The notes under the pieces: generated by a model | The model's input: only the letters and a program-made list of their open reading frames with translations | Databases searched by the model: none | Told to the model about the DNA's origin: nothing | Made by a program: the position numbers and the translations under genes | Assembly: GCF_024764835.1 (NCBI RefSeq) | Contig: NZ_JALIGE010000075.1 | Span: 426,254-490,253, forward strand | DNA: 64,000 bases | Reading direction: 5' to 3' | From: Scandinavium hiltneri | GTDB lineage: Bacteria; Pseudomonadota; Gammaproteobacteria; Enterobacterales; Enterobacteriaceae | In this document: positions 1-9,210 of the stretch, in pieces | How positions within the stretch are numbered: position 1 is the first letter of the stretch | How the letters are laid out: every line of letters begins with the position of its first letter

Positions 1-485
1 TACTGGACGTGACGCTGGACGACTGGCGGGAAACCTTCTGCGTGGATGTAGAAGGCGCATTGCTGTGTTCGCAGATTGCGGCCCGACACATGATTAAGCA
101 GGGAGAAGGCGGGCGGATCATAAACATCACTTCCGTGCACGAGCACACGCCGTTGCCGCAGGCGAGTGCCTACACCGCCGCCAAACATGCTCTCGGCGGG
201 TTGACCAAATCGCTGGCGCTTGAGCTGGTGGATCACAATATTCTGGTTAACGCCGTTGCGCCGGGCGCCATCGCTACGGCGATGAATAATTTGAAGGATG
301 ATGACGTGCAGCCCGGATCATTGCCCAATGTACCGATGGCAAGGCCGGGGAAAACCGAGGAGATCGCCGGGCTGGTGGCGTGGCTGTGCTCAGACGATGC
401 GTCGTATGTGACCGGGCAATCGATGATTGTCGACGGTGGATTCATGTTGGTCAATCCGCAGTACCTGTCGCAAAAACAGGGCTAA
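1..485 (+). CDS. yohF: SDR-family oxidoreductase, 3' part (YohF-like)
   Basis: C-terminal part of a short-chain dehydrogenase/reductase whose 5' end lies left of the window; the reading frame is open from base 3. The catalytic YxxxK is present as YTAAK at residues 55-59 of the visible part, preceded by the TSVHEH segment that supplies the catalytic Ser. The C-terminal DGGF and GQS segments are typical of classical NAD(P)H SDRs. The sequence resembles E. coli YohF throughout, and the downstream yohD-yohC-pbpG order agrees. The physiological substrate of YohF is not firmly known. The gene ends 26 bases before the convergent yohD stop. Identity is strong; function beyond oxidoreductase is not claimed. 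Confidence 0.9.
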   Translation, partial: LDVTLDDWRETFCVDVEGALLCSQIAARHMIKQGEGGRIINITSVHEHTPLPQASAYTAAKHALGGLTKSLALELVDHNILVNAVAPGAIATAMNNLKDDDVQPGSLPNVPMARPGKTEEIAGLVAWLCSDDASYVTGQSMIVDGGFMLVNPQYLSQKQG

Positions 486-511
486 GGAGAACGGCGCAGC
501 GAACCTGCGCC

Positions 512-1096
512 TTACTCTTTGTCGCCTGATTGTGCATCTTTGCGGTCGCGGTAGGAAAACCACAGGCGCACCGCAATGACCGCAATCACCACGATAATCA
601 GCCATGCCCAATGCTTAATATGCTGATCCAGATGATGTAACCACGGGCCGATCACTTCCCCGCCGAGATATCCCAACGTGGTGAACAGCATCGCCCACAG
701 CACTGCGCCAAAGATATTGAGCGGCAGGAAGATTTTCGGTGGCAGACGGCTGGCACCAATTAACACCGGGCCAATCACCCGAAAGCCGTACATAAAACGG
801 CTGCCGATAACGAACAGCCACGGACGGTTCTGAATCAGCCTCTGCGCCTTCTGGATTTTCTTTTGATGGCGGGAAAAGCGTTTAAGCAGGCGGCCACCGA
901 AATGGCGTCCGAGAAAGTACAGCACCTGATCGCCAATCATCCCGCCGAGCGCCACCGACGCCACCACCAGCCAGAAGCGCAACAGACCCTGATGTGCCGC
1001 AACGCCGCCGAGCAACGTGACGGTTTCCCCTTCGGCTAACGCTCCAACAACCAATGCGGCGTAGCCATAGTGGCTAATCAGTGAATTGATATCCAT
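512..1096 (-). CDS. yohD: DedA-family inner-membrane protein YohD
   Basis: A 194-residue polytopic membrane protein of the DedA (SNARE-associated/VTT) family. DedA proteins are linked to phospholipid flipping, membrane homeostasis and proton-motive-force-dependent physiology. The hallmark segments are visible: GEGETVTLLG-like start (AEGETVTLLGG, residues 20-30), a G-rich re-entrant region with GDQVLYFLGR, and FGGRLLKRFSRH followed by the RFMYGFRVIGP block near residues 100-110. Length matches E. coli YohD. It is divergent from yohC with about 170 bases between starts, and convergent with yohF. Specific substrate unknown. Confidence 0.92.
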   Translation of the reverse strand: MDINSLISHYGYAALVVGALAEGETVTLLGGVAAHQGLLRFWLVVASVALGGMIGDQVLYFLGRHFGGRLLKRFSRHQKKIQKAQRLIQNRPWLFVIGSRFMYGFRVIGPVLIGASRLPPKIFLPLNIFGAVLWAMLFTTLGYLGGEVIGPWLHHLDQHIKHWAWLIIVVIAVIAVRLWFSYRDRKDAQSGDKE

Positions 1097-1270
1097 ACGG
1101 GTTTTATTGTCTCCCTAAACGCCGAATTCCTTTAAGCATACACCTCTGAATGACAATCACCAGGCAACGGACGTTCTGCCGTGGCGCTCTTTTTTGGGTT
1201 GTACAAAATATAATCTCCAGCGTGCATTATACTTAGCTCATGCTGTGTGAAGCCGAGAAAAGGAGGCTTT

Positions 1271-1858
1271 ATGAATCATGTCTGGGGACTCTTCTCCCAT
1301 CCCGATCGTGAAATGCATGTCATTCAGAGCGAGAACGAAACCGTCTCGCATCATTACACTCACCATGTGCTGGCGATGGCGGCGGTACCGGTTATCTGCG
1401 CGTTTATCGGTACTACGCAAATCGGCTGGAACTTCGGCGATGGCACCACCGTGAAACTCTCGTTGTTCACGGGTTTCGCGCTGGCGGTGCTGTTTTATGG
1501 CCTGATGCTGGCCGGGGTCGCGGTAATGGGACGGGTCATATGGTGGATGGCACGTAACTACCCGCAACGGCCGTCGCTCAAGCGCTGTATGGTGTTTGCC
1601 GGATATGTGGCGACGCCGATATTCCTCAGCGGCATCGTGGCGCTTTATCCGCTGGTCTGGCTGTGTGCGTTGGTGGGAACCGTTGCGCTGTGTTATACCG
1701 GCTACCTGCTGTACATCGGTATTCCGACGTTCCTCGGCATTAACCGTGAGGAGGGGATGAGCTTTGCCAGTTCGACCTTGGCGATTGGGGTTCTGGTGCT
1801 CGAAGTGCTGTTGGCGGCGACGGTGGTTCTGTGGGGCTATGGCTATCGTTTATTCTGA
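1271..1858 (+). CDS. yohC: Yip1-family inner-membrane protein YohC
   Basis: A polytopic membrane protein of the Yip1 family; in bacteria the role is not established. An in-frame upstream GTG exists at 1247, but the ATG at 1271 (MNHVWGLF) is preferred: it sits 4 bases after a strong AAGGAGG Shine-Dalgarno at about 1260-1266 and matches the E. coli YohC N-terminus. Several hydrophobic helices span residues about 35-195. The gene stands alone between divergent yohD and pbpG and is followed immediately by a hairpin. A TATAAT box at about 1208-1213 is a plausible promoter element. Confidence 0.92.
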   Translation: MNHVWGLFSHPDREMHVIQSENETVSHHYTHHVLAMAAVPVICAFIGTTQIGWNFGDGTTVKLSLFTGFALAVLFYGLMLAGVAVMGRVIWWMARNYPQRPSLKRCMVFAGYVATPIFLSGIVALYPLVWLCALVGTVALCYTGYLLYIGIPTFLGINREEGMSFASSTLAIGVLVLEVLLAATVVLWGYGYRLF

Positions 1859-1866
1859 CTTTAACT

Positions 1867-1901
1867 CATAGCGGGTGTTGATGATTTCATCACCCGCTAT
1901 G
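1867..1901 (+). terminator. Hairpin after yohC
   Basis: Perfect 11-base inverted repeat (CATAGCGGGTG / CACCCGCTATG) around a 13-base loop, starting 9 bases after the yohC stop. There is no long T-run, so it may be a weak intrinsic terminator or an mRNA-protecting hairpin. Confidence 0.6.
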
Positions 1902-2035
1902 CAGCATTTATTCACGATTAACTTGTGGCACGAGAAAGCTCTGGCACTGTATGATGCCCCGGCTTGCGTTTGTGAAGTGCATACAAATGCCTCCCGATAT
2001 CATAACTTGCGTAAATAATTACCAGACACCTCACG

Positions 2036-2983
2036 ATGCCTAAATTTCGAGTTTCTCTGCTCAGCCTCGCGCTGATGCTGGCAGTACCTTTCGCGCCTCA
2101 GGCGAGTGCTAAAACTGCCGCCGCAGCCGCTGCGTCGCAGCCGGACATTGCTTCCGGTAGCGCGATGATTGTCGATTTAAACACCAATAAAGTGATTTAC
2201 GCCAGCGAGCCAGACCTGGTGCGACCCATTGCGTCAATTACCAAGCTGATGACGGTGATGGTGGTGCTGGATGCCCATTTACCGCTCGATGAAATGCTCA
2301 GCGTGGACATCAGCCATACGCCGGAGATGAAAGGGATTTACTCACGCGTACGCCTGAACAGCCACATCAGTCGCAAAAACATGATGCTGCTGGCGCTGAT
2401 GTCTTCCGAGAATCGCGCGGCGGCAAGTCTCGCGCATCATTACCCTGGCGGTTACGACGCGTTTATTCGCGCCATGAATGCCAAGGCGAAATCCCTGGGC
2501 ATGAGTCACACGCACTATGTGGAGCCAACGGGCCTGTCGATTCACAACGTGTCGACCGCGCGAGACCTGTCTAAATTGCTGATTGCGACCAAACAATATC
2601 CGCTGATGGGCCAGTTGAGCACCACCAAAGAAGACATGGCAACCTTCAGCAACCCGAATTACACGCTGCCGTTCCGCAATACCAACCATCTGGTGTATCG
2701 CGAAAACTGGAACATCCAGCTGACCAAAACCGGGTTTACCAACGCGGCGGGCCATTGTCTGGTGATGCGTACGGTGATGAACAATCGTCCGGTGGCGATG
2801 GTAGTGATGGATGCATTTGGCAAATATACGCACTTTGCGGATGCCAGCCGTCTGCGGACCTGGGTTGAAACCGGGAAAGTGATGCCGGTACCGCCTGCGG
2901 CATTGGCCTACAAAAAGCAGAAAGAAGCGCAGATGGCGAGTGCCATTCAGAATTCGTCGCAGCAGATAGCGCAGGCGGATTGA
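2036..2983 (+). CDS. pbpG: D-alanyl-D-alanine endopeptidase PBP7
   Basis: Periplasmic low-molecular-mass penicillin-binding protein that cleaves D-Ala-meso-DAP cross-links in peptidoglycan. It has an N-terminal signal peptide (hydrophobic residues 8-22, cleavage near ASA-K at 23-26). All three active-site motifs are intact: SxxK as SITK at 67-70, SxN as SEN at 124-126, and KTG at 231-233. The 315-residue length is normal for the family, and residue agreement with E. coli PbpG is very high. A REP-like element directly follows the stop. Identity and function are secure. Confidence 0.97.
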   Translation: MPKFRVSLLSLALMLAVPFAPQASAKTAAAAAASQPDIASGSAMIVDLNTNKVIYASEPDLVRPIASITKLMTVMVVLDAHLPLDEMLSVDISHTPEMKGIYSRVRLNSHISRKNMMLLALMSSENRAAASLAHHYPGGYDAFIRAMNAKAKSLGMSHTHYVEPTGLSIHNVSTARDLSKLLIATKQYPLMGQLSTTKEDMATFSNPNYTLPFRNTNHLVYRENWNIQLTKTGFTNAAGHCLVMRTVMNNRPVAMVVMDAFGKYTHFADASRLRTWVETGKVMPVPPAALAYKKQKEAQMASAIQNSSQQIAQAD

Positions 2984-2984
2984 C

Positions 2985-3047
2985 AGGCGTTGCCCGGCGG
3001 CGCTAGCGCTTGCACGGGCCTACGGAAACTATCCGCCGGGCAATAAA
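2985..3047. repeat. REP/BIME-like palindromic element
   Basis: GC-rich stretch between pbpG and the acetyltransferase with arms TTGCCCGGCGGCGCT and TCCGCCGGGCAA flanking a GCGCTTGCACGGGCCTACGG core. This is the usual form of enterobacterial repetitive extragenic palindromes, which stabilise the 3' end of the upstream mRNA and bind gyrase, Pol I or IHF in described cases. Confidence 0.8.
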
Positions 3048-3048
3048 C

Positions 3049-3603
3049 CTACTCCGGCAGCGTCCAGTCACCGTCGTTGAGCGGACGCTGCATGATCAAC
3101 GTATCCCGCCAGTCACCCATCTTATAGCCGACGCTGCGCAGCTGTCCGGCCACTTCAAACCCGTGCTTTTTATGCAACCGCAGCGAGCCGGCATTATTAT
3201 TGCCATCGCCGATCACCGCCACCATCTGTCGCCACGGGCCTTGTTCGCACACGTCAATCAATCGGGTGAGCAATGAACTGCCGACGCCGCGCCCGGTCAT
3301 GCTGGCATCAACGTAAATGGATTCTTCCAGAGTATAACGATAGGCCGGGCGAGGGCGGTAATGGCTGGCGTAGCAGTAGCCGACGATAATGCCGCGATAC
3401 AGCGCCACCAGCCAGGGCAAATCCTGTCCGGCGACGACGTTCATCCGCTCGCGCATCTCATCGACAGACGGGGGAACTTCCTCAAAAGAGGCGCGACCGT
3501 TCAACACATGCCAGGCGTACAGAGCAGCAATCGCATGCGCATCGTCAGGCCTGGCTTCGCGAATTTCCACTTCTGCACCGTATAAGACATCCACCGCTGA
3601 CAT
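3049..3603 (-). CDS. GNAT acetyltransferase, phosphinothricin-acetyltransferase-like
   Basis: Single-domain GNAT N-acetyltransferase of the PAT/MnaT type. Visible marks are the VEIREARPDDAHAIAALY start, the EESIYVDASMTGRGVGSSLL acetyl-CoA-binding segment (R/QxxGxG as GRGVGS), and the C-terminal LHKKHGFEVAG motif. PAT-type relatives acetylate methionine sulfone/sulfoximine or phosphinothricin; the substrate here is inferred only at family level. The ATG at 3603 is chosen over a GTG at 3612 because a GGAG motif lies 8 bases upstream of it. The gene replaces nothing in the E. coli order but is inserted between pbpG and dld. Confidence 0.85.
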   Translation of the reverse strand: MSAVDVLYGAEVEIREARPDDAHAIAALYAWHVLNGRASFEEVPPSVDEMRERMNVVAGQDLPWLVALYRGIIVGYCYASHYRPRPAYRYTLEESIYVDASMTGRGVGSSLLTRLIDVCEQGPWRQMVAVIGDGNNNAGSLRLHKKHGFEVAGQLRSVGYKMGDWRDTLIMQRPLNDGDWTLPE

Positions 3604-3649
3604 AGTAACCACTCCTCGAGCCTCGGTATCAGGCTACTTTATTTGCCAT

Positions 3650-3730
3650 TTTGGGCTTGGGCAGTGCTCAAAATCCTCACGTACTTCGTGTACGCTCCGG
3701 TTTTTCCGCGCTGTCCGCACCCAAACTGGC
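3650..3730. repeat. Large imperfect palindrome downstream of dld
   Basis: Intergenic element with outer arms of about 18 bases (TTTGGGCTTGGGCAGTGC at 3650-3667 against GCGCTGTCCGCACCCAAA at 3709-3726, roughly 13 of 18 pairing) and an inner hairpin CACG-TACTT-CGTG. The CTCACGTACTTCGTGTACG core is one I recognise as recurring between genes in enterobacteria, but copy number cannot be checked here. Bases 3771-3784 hold a further perfect palindrome, GAGAAACGTTTCTC. The remaining 3613-3837 gap holds no gene. Confidence 0.5.
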
Positions 3731-3837
3731 TGCAACAGTTACGCCTTGCGTTTAGCAATTGATCATGCCAGAGAAACGTTTCTCCGGCCCTTAACCGCTA
3801 CTGTAATCGGAGTTAAGCCGCAATACACTACTCCCCC

Positions 3838-5601
3838 TTAATTCTGGGAGGGATTGGCTTCAGTTACGCTTTCAGCATCTTCGGGCGTACGGCCTTCACC
3901 CCAATATTTCTGCTTACTGGTCTTACCAATACCCGGGTTCATGCTGTTGGTCGGGTCATTTTCGCGATAAAACTGTTTTAACGTATCCGCCGCTTCATAA
4001 AGATGGCCCACGTTATGTTCAGCAGGATATTGTGCGCCGCGCTCGCGCAACAGGGCCAGCATCTGTTCCTTCAACTCGTGCGCGTCTACGCCTTTCTTAA
4101 CGATGTAATCCTGATGGAAAACGTGACACATAAAGTGACCGTAATAGAGCTTATGGGTCAGCTGGCTGTCTATTTCCGGCGGCAGGCGCTCGAACCAGTC
4201 GGTGTCGTTGCGGCGAAGCGCAATATCCAGTGCCAGAATATCCTCTACCTCATCCGCATGGACCGCCTGATAGCGAATCGCTGCGCCCGCCGCCGCAAAG
4301 CGGTGCAGGAACGCCTTGCTGCCTTCTTCCGGCGTACAGGCGAAGAACGCGCCGTCGGCGGTTTTGAAGAACGCTGTCAGCCAGGTTTGCGCCTCGTCGA
4401 TGCCGTCTCCGGCCATCTTCAGCATTAAATGATGTTCGTACTGGTTACGGTAACTTTTCATGCGATCCGGCAGATGCGCCGGGAACGCGTGGCCGAGTTT
4501 CTGCATAAAGCGGTCGGTGAAATGCGGTTTAAACAGCGGTACTTTTTCCAGCATCGCGTCGGTACGGCCCTTCAAAGTGAAAAACAGCGGCATTTTATCG
4601 GTGCCGAGTTTGTCGATCATCAGGAAGGTGTCTTTGCCGTACTGTTCCGCGATGTCGTAAATGTCGCGGTGCATGTATTCTCCGGCCACCGGAAGATTGG
4701 CGAAATTGGCCAGCATGTGGCGGCGGATTTCGGTCAGCACTTCCGGCTGATTTGTGCCGATGTAAAACACCTGCTGACGCTTTTCGGCTTCGAAAGTATC
4801 CAGACGCGCGGCGAAAACGGCGAGCTTCCCGGCGCAGCCGGAAGATTCAAACAGGCGATCCGGGTCGGCGTTATAGCGCGCCGGGGTATCGGCATCGACG
4901 TCACGCACGCGCGTCACGTAATCGTGATCATGGGCGTGACGGCCATCGTGTCGCACGTCGCTGTCTTTCAGGCGATCGTCGTCGAGCTTACTGAGGATTT
5001 GCTCCGGCGTTTCACCCAGATCGATGCCCAGATGGTTCACCAGTTGCAGTTTGCCGTCATCGGTAATGCGTGCAAACAGCGACATTTCGGTATACGCCGG
5101 GCCGCGCTGCACCAGCGAACCGCCGGAGTTATTGCAGATCCCGCCGATCACCGACGCGCCAATGCACGACGAGCCGATCACCGAGTGTGGCTCACGGCCG
5201 AGCGGCTTCAGCGCTTTTTCCAGCGAATAGAGCGTAGTGCCCGGATACGCCAGCACCTGCTGGCCGTTGTCGATCAGGTGCAGCTTATCGAGGCGCAGCG
5301 TGCTGATAATCACAATCTGGCGGTCGTAATCGTTGCCGCTCGGGGTAGAGCCTTCGGTCAGGCCGGTATTGGCGGCCTGCATCAGAATAATTTTGTCCGC
5401 CTGGACGCAAGCGCTCAGTACGCGCCACAGTTCCAGCAGCGTACCGGGGAAAACCACGGCGAGCGCATCGCCATGTCCAGAACGGAAGCCTTTGCGATAG
5501 CGGGCGGTTTTGGCGGGGTCGGTCAGCAGGTGTGAATGGCCCACCAGGCGGGTCAGTTCGGACAGAAAAGCGTTGTTATCATTGGTTGTCGTGGAAGACA
5601 T
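3838..5601 (-). CDS. dld: Quinone-dependent D-lactate dehydrogenase
   Basis: Peripheral inner-membrane flavoenzyme that oxidises D-lactate to pyruvate and passes electrons to ubiquinone. The 587 residues carry an N-terminal FAD-binding (PCMH/VAO) domain with the ANTGLTEGSTPSGNDY and SSCIGASVIGGICNNSGGS segments (about 75-160), then the membrane-binding and cap regions, and a C-terminal part ending in the NSMNPGIGKTSKQKYW stretch. Residue agreement with E. coli Dld is very high. The start has AAGGAG 7-8 bases upstream. It is divergent from bglX as in E. coli. Two antisense open frames over 350 codons inside it are shadows. Confidence 0.97.
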   Translation of the reverse strand: MSSTTTNDNNAFLSELTRLVGHSHLLTDPAKTARYRKGFRSGHGDALAVVFPGTLLELWRVLSACVQADKIILMQAANTGLTEGSTPSGNDYDRQIVIISTLRLDKLHLIDNGQQVLAYPGTTLYSLEKALKPLGREPHSVIGSSCIGASVIGGICNNSGGSLVQRGPAYTEMSLFARITDDGKLQLVNHLGIDLGETPEQILSKLDDDRLKDSDVRHDGRHAHDHDYVTRVRDVDADTPARYNADPDRLFESSGCAGKLAVFAARLDTFEAEKRQQVFYIGTNQPEVLTEIRRHMLANFANLPVAGEYMHRDIYDIAEQYGKDTFLMIDKLGTDKMPLFFTLKGRTDAMLEKVPLFKPHFTDRFMQKLGHAFPAHLPDRMKSYRNQYEHHLMLKMAGDGIDEAQTWLTAFFKTADGAFFACTPEEGSKAFLHRFAAAGAAIRYQAVHADEVEDILALDIALRRNDTDWFERLPPEIDSQLTHKLYYGHFMCHVFHQDYIVKKGVDAHELKEQMLALLRERGAQYPAEHNVGHLYEAADTLKQFYRENDPTNSMNPGIGKTSKQKYWGEGRTPEDAESVTEANPSQN

Positions 5602-5824
5602 CTTCTCACTCCTTGTGATGAGGAAAGTGTTGTGAGGCGCTTTTTTAGTGTTTCAAGAATAGCGCTTTGTATGACAATTTTGTGCAGGAATTCAGTGAAA
5701 ATTCAGAGCATAACCTCCGCTTTCTGTTCGCACCCTTATCAGGCTTATGGCAAACTGCTGTTTTTTGGCAGGCTTTTGCCGCGCTTTTTGCTGATAACCC
5801 CGGTCTGAAGAGAGAGAATATAAG

Positions 5825-8122
5825 ATGAAATGGCTTTGTTCTGTTGGCGTTGCCGTTAGCCTTGCGCTGCAACCGGCGATGGCCGATGAGATGTTCGGCA
5901 ATCACCCGCTGACGCCAGAGGCGCGCGATGCGTTTGTCACCGCTCTGCTCAAGAAAATGACCGTCGATGAAAAAATTGGTCAGCTGCGTCTGATAAGCGT
6001 CGGCCCGGACAACCCGAAAGAAGCCATCCGCGAGATGATCAAAGACGGCCAGGTGGGCGCGATTTTTAACACCGTGACGCGCAAAGACATTCGCGCCATG
6101 CAGGATCAGGTGATGCAGCTCAGCCGCCTGAAAATTCCGCTCTTCTTCGCCTACGATGTGGTTCACGGTCAGCGTACCGTCTTCCCGATTAGCCTCGGTC
6201 TTGCCTCTTCCTTTAACCTCGATGCGGTGCGTACCGTGGGCCGCATTTCCGCCTACGAAGCCGCCGACGATGGCCTGAACATGACCTGGGCGCCAATGGT
6301 CGACGTTTCACGCGATCCGCGTTGGGGCCGAGCCTCCGAGGGTTTCGGCGAAGACACCTGGTTAACCTCGATGATGGGTAAAACCATGGTCGAAGCGATG
6401 CAAGGCAAAAGCCCGGCGGAGCGCTATTCGGTGATGACCAGCGTCAAACACTACGCGGCGTACGGCGCAGTGGAAGGCGGGAAAGAGTACAACACCGTCG
6501 ACATGAGTCCGCAGCGTCTGTTCAACGATTATATGCCGCCGTACAAAGCGGGGCTGGATGCGGGTAGCGGCGGCGTGATGGTGGCGCTGAACTCCCTGAA
6601 CGGCACCCCGGCGACCTCGGATACCTGGCTGCTGAAAGACGTTCTGCGTAAAGAGTGGGGCTTCAAAGGCATCACCATTTCCGATCACGGCGCGATCAAA
6701 GAGCTCATCAAGCACGGCGTGGCTTCAGATCCATCAGATGCGGTCCGCGTGGCGCTGAAAGCCGGGATCGACATGAGCATGAGCGACGAGTACTACAGCA
6801 AATATCTGCCGGAGCTTATCAAGAGCGGCAAAGTGACGATGGCGGAAGTTGATGACGCCACGCGCCACGTGCTGAACGTCAAATATGACATGGGTCTGTT
6901 TAACGATCCGTACAGCCACCTGGGGCCGAAAGATACTGACCCACAGGACACCAATGCTGAAAGCCGTCTGCACCGCAGCGATGCGCGTGAAGTGGCGCGT
7001 GAAAGCCTGGTGCTGCTGAAAAACCGGCTGAACACGCTGCCGCTGAAAAAATCCGGCACCATTGCCGTGGTGGGTCCGCTGGCTGACAGCAAGCGTGACG
7101 TGATGGGCAGTTGGTCCGCTGCGGGTGTTGCCGATCAGTCGGTGCCGGTTCTCGACGGGATTAAAACCGCCGTCGGCGATAACGCCAACGTGATTTACGC
7201 CAAAGGCGCGAACATCACCAACGATAAAGATATCGTCAACTTCCTCAATCTGTACGAAGAAGCGGTGAAGGTCGATACCCGTTCACCGCAGGCGATGATT
7301 GACGAGGCGGTCGCCGCCGCCAAACAGTCTGACGTGGTGGTGGCGGTTGTCGGTGAAGCGCAGGGCATGGCCCATGAAGCCTCCAGCCGGACCGAAATCA
7401 GCATTCCGCAGAGCCAGAAAGATTTGATTGCCGCGCTGAAAGCGACCGGTAAACCGCTGGTGTTGGTACTGATGAACGGCCGTCCGTTAACGCTGGTGCA
7501 GGAAGACCAGCAGGCTGATGCGATGCTGGAAACCTGGTTCGCCGGTACCGAAGGCGGCAACGCCATCGCCGACGTGCTGTTTGGTGACTACAATCCGTCA
7601 GGCAAACTGCCGATGTCCTTCCCGCGCTCGGTGGGTCAAATCCCGACGTACTACAGCCACCTGAACACCGGTCGCCCGTACAACGCCGACAAGCCGAACA
7701 AATACACCTCCCGTTACTTTGATGAAGCCAACGGCCCGCTGTATCCGTTTGGTTATGGTCTGAGCTACACCACCTTCAACGTTTCTGATGTGAAAATGTC
7801 TTCCGCGACCATGAAGGCCGACGGCAGCGTGACTGCCAGCGTGGATGTGACCAACACCGGCAAACGCGAAGGCGCGACGGTTATCCAGATGTATGTACAG
7901 GATGTCACCGCGTCGATGAGCCGTCCGGTGAAACAGCTGCGCGGTTTTGAAAAGGTCACGCTGAAGCCGGGTGAAACCCAGACCGTCAGCTTCCCGATAG
8001 ACGTCAACGCGCTGAAGTTCTGGAACCAGCAGATGAAATATGCCGCAGAGCCTGGCAAATTCAACGTCTTTATCGGCGTCGATTCTGCCCGCGTGAAGCA
8101 GGGTGAGTTCGAACTGCAGTAA
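5825..8122 (+). CDS. bglX: Periplasmic beta-glucosidase BglX
   Basis: Glycoside hydrolase family 3 exo-beta-glucosidase exported to the periplasm. The N-terminus is a signal peptide (MKWLCSVG to PAMA-D, cleavage near residue 20). The N-terminal TIM-barrel includes the nucleophile Asp in the TISDHGAI motif near residue 286; a five-stranded sandwich domain and a C-terminal fibronectin III-like domain (from about 655) follow. Its 765-residue length equals E. coli BglX and the sequence is near-identical in many blocks. The start has a purine-rich AGAGAG upstream. It is monocistronic, closed by a strong terminator. Confidence 0.97.
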   Translation: MKWLCSVGVAVSLALQPAMADEMFGNHPLTPEARDAFVTALLKKMTVDEKIGQLRLISVGPDNPKEAIREMIKDGQVGAIFNTVTRKDIRAMQDQVMQLSRLKIPLFFAYDVVHGQRTVFPISLGLASSFNLDAVRTVGRISAYEAADDGLNMTWAPMVDVSRDPRWGRASEGFGEDTWLTSMMGKTMVEAMQGKSPAERYSVMTSVKHYAAYGAVEGGKEYNTVDMSPQRLFNDYMPPYKAGLDAGSGGVMVALNSLNGTPATSDTWLLKDVLRKEWGFKGITISDHGAIKELIKHGVASDPSDAVRVALKAGIDMSMSDEYYSKYLPELIKSGKVTMAEVDDATRHVLNVKYDMGLFNDPYSHLGPKDTDPQDTNAESRLHRSDAREVARESLVLLKNRLNTLPLKKSGTIAVVGPLADSKRDVMGSWSAAGVADQSVPVLDGIKTAVGDNANVIYAKGANITNDKDIVNFLNLYEEAVKVDTRSPQAMIDEAVAAAKQSDVVVAVVGEAQGMAHEASSRTEISIPQSQKDLIAALKATGKPLVLVLMNGRPLTLVQEDQQADAMLETWFAGTEGGNAIADVLFGDYNPSGKLPMSFPRSVGQIPTYYSHLNTGRPYNADKPNKYTSRYFDEANGPLYPFGYGLSYTTFNVSDVKMSSATMKADGSVTASVDVTNTGKREGATVIQMYVQDVTASMSRPVKQLRGFEKVTLKPGETQTVSFPIDVNALKFWNQQMKYAAEPGKFNVFIGVDSARVKQGEFELQ

Positions 8123-8130
8123 CACACCAT

Positions 8131-8157
8131 AAAGGCCGGGAAACCGGCCTTTTCTTT
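8131..8157 (+). terminator. Rho-independent terminator of bglX
   Basis: Eight-base perfect stem AAGGCCGG / CCGGCCTT with a GAAA tetraloop followed by TTTCTTTT, 9 bases after the bglX stop. It is a classic intrinsic terminator. Confidence 0.92.
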
Positions 8158-8297
8158 TGGCTGTTTTTTGTCTCCGCGTCACCACCGCTTCGCGTGAATC
8201 CATCTATCTAAATACGCTTTTGAGATTTCGAAAATACGGTTTTTCGACTATCTTTTAGTCTAACGCCCTGAAAATACACAACAGATGAGGAATAAGA

Positions 8298-9206
8298 ATG
8301 GTCATAAAAACGTGGGGTATTGCGGGGGCGCTGTTGCTTGCGGCGACCGCTCAGGCCGCAGAACCGGTCAAAGTGGGTTCGAAGATTGATACCGAAGGGG
8401 CGTTGCTGGGCAACATTATTTTGCAGGTGCTGGACAACCACGGCGTGAAAACCGTGAACAAAGTGCAGTTGGGCACGACGCCAGTGGTGCGCGGGGCGAT
8501 AACCTCCGGGGAACTGGATATCTACCCGGAATACACCGGCAATGGCGCGTTCTTCTTTAAGGATGATAATGATCCGGCGTGGAAGAATGCGCAGCAGGGC
8601 TACGAGAAAGTGAAAAAACTCGACGCCGAGCAGAACAAGCTTATCTGGCTGACGCCGTCTCCGGCGAACAATACCTGGACCATCGCGGTACGTCAGGATT
8701 TGGCGCAGAAGAACAAACTCACCTCGCTGGAGGATTTGGGCGCGTACCTGAAAAAAGGCGGCACCTTCAAACTGGCGGCGTCGGCAGAGTTTATTGAGCG
8801 TCCGGACGCGCTGCCTGCCTTTGAAAAAGCGTACGATTTTAAACTCGATCAGAGTCAGTTGCTGTCGCTGGCGGGCGGTGATACTGCGGTGACCATCAAA
8901 GCGGCAGCGCAGCAAACCTCCGGCGTGAACGCGGCGATGGCCTACGGTACCGATGGCCCGGTGGCGGCGTTGGGTCTGCAAACGCTGACCGACCCGAAAG
9001 GCGTTCAGCCAATTTATGCTCCGACACCGGTGATACGCGAGGCGGTGCTGAAAGAATATCCGCAAATCCCGGAATGGCTGAAGCCAGTGTTTGAAAAACT
9101 GGACGCGAAGACGCTGCAAAAACTGAATGCCAGTATTGCGGTCGAAGGGCTGGATGCGAAGAAAGTGGCCGCTGACTGGCTGAAACAACAAGGACTGGTG
9201 AAGTAA
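8298..9206 (+). CDS. osmF: Osmoprotectant-type ABC transporter binding protein OsmF
   Basis: Periplasmic solute-binding protein of the OpuAC/ProX class, first gene of osmF-yehY-yehX-yehW. The signal peptide occupies about residues 1-22 (ending AQA-AE). The VGSKIDTEGALLGNIILQVL and SGELDIYPEYTGNGA segments are characteristic. In E. coli the system is induced in stationary phase and osmotic stress (sigma S) and has low glycine-betaine affinity; its native ligand is debated. The yehY start follows 5 bases after the stop, indicating one operon. A CTATCTTTTA motif at about 8249-8258 is a possible extended -10. Confidence 0.95.
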   Translation: MVIKTWGIAGALLLAATAQAAEPVKVGSKIDTEGALLGNIILQVLDNHGVKTVNKVQLGTTPVVRGAITSGELDIYPEYTGNGAFFFKDDNDPAWKNAQQGYEKVKKLDAEQNKLIWLTPSPANNTWTIAVRQDLAQKNKLTSLEDLGAYLKKGGTFKLAASAEFIERPDALPAFEKAYDFKLDQSQLLSLAGGDTAVTIKAAAQQTSGVNAAMAYGTDGPVAALGLQTLTDPKGVQPIYAPTPVIREAVLKEYPQIPEWLKPVFEKLDAKTLQKLNASIAVEGLDAKKVAADWLKQQGLVK

Positions 9207-9210
9207 GTAC

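Noticed and set aside
4429..5535. 368-codon open frame antisense to dld
   Set aside because: It lies entirely inside the strongly conserved dld gene, its composition mirrors the opposite strand (His/Arg/Gln-rich), and there is no ribosome site.
8208..9191. 327-codon open frame antisense to osmF
   Set aside because: Shadow of a secure gene; the product is Arg/Gln/His-rich with no family features.
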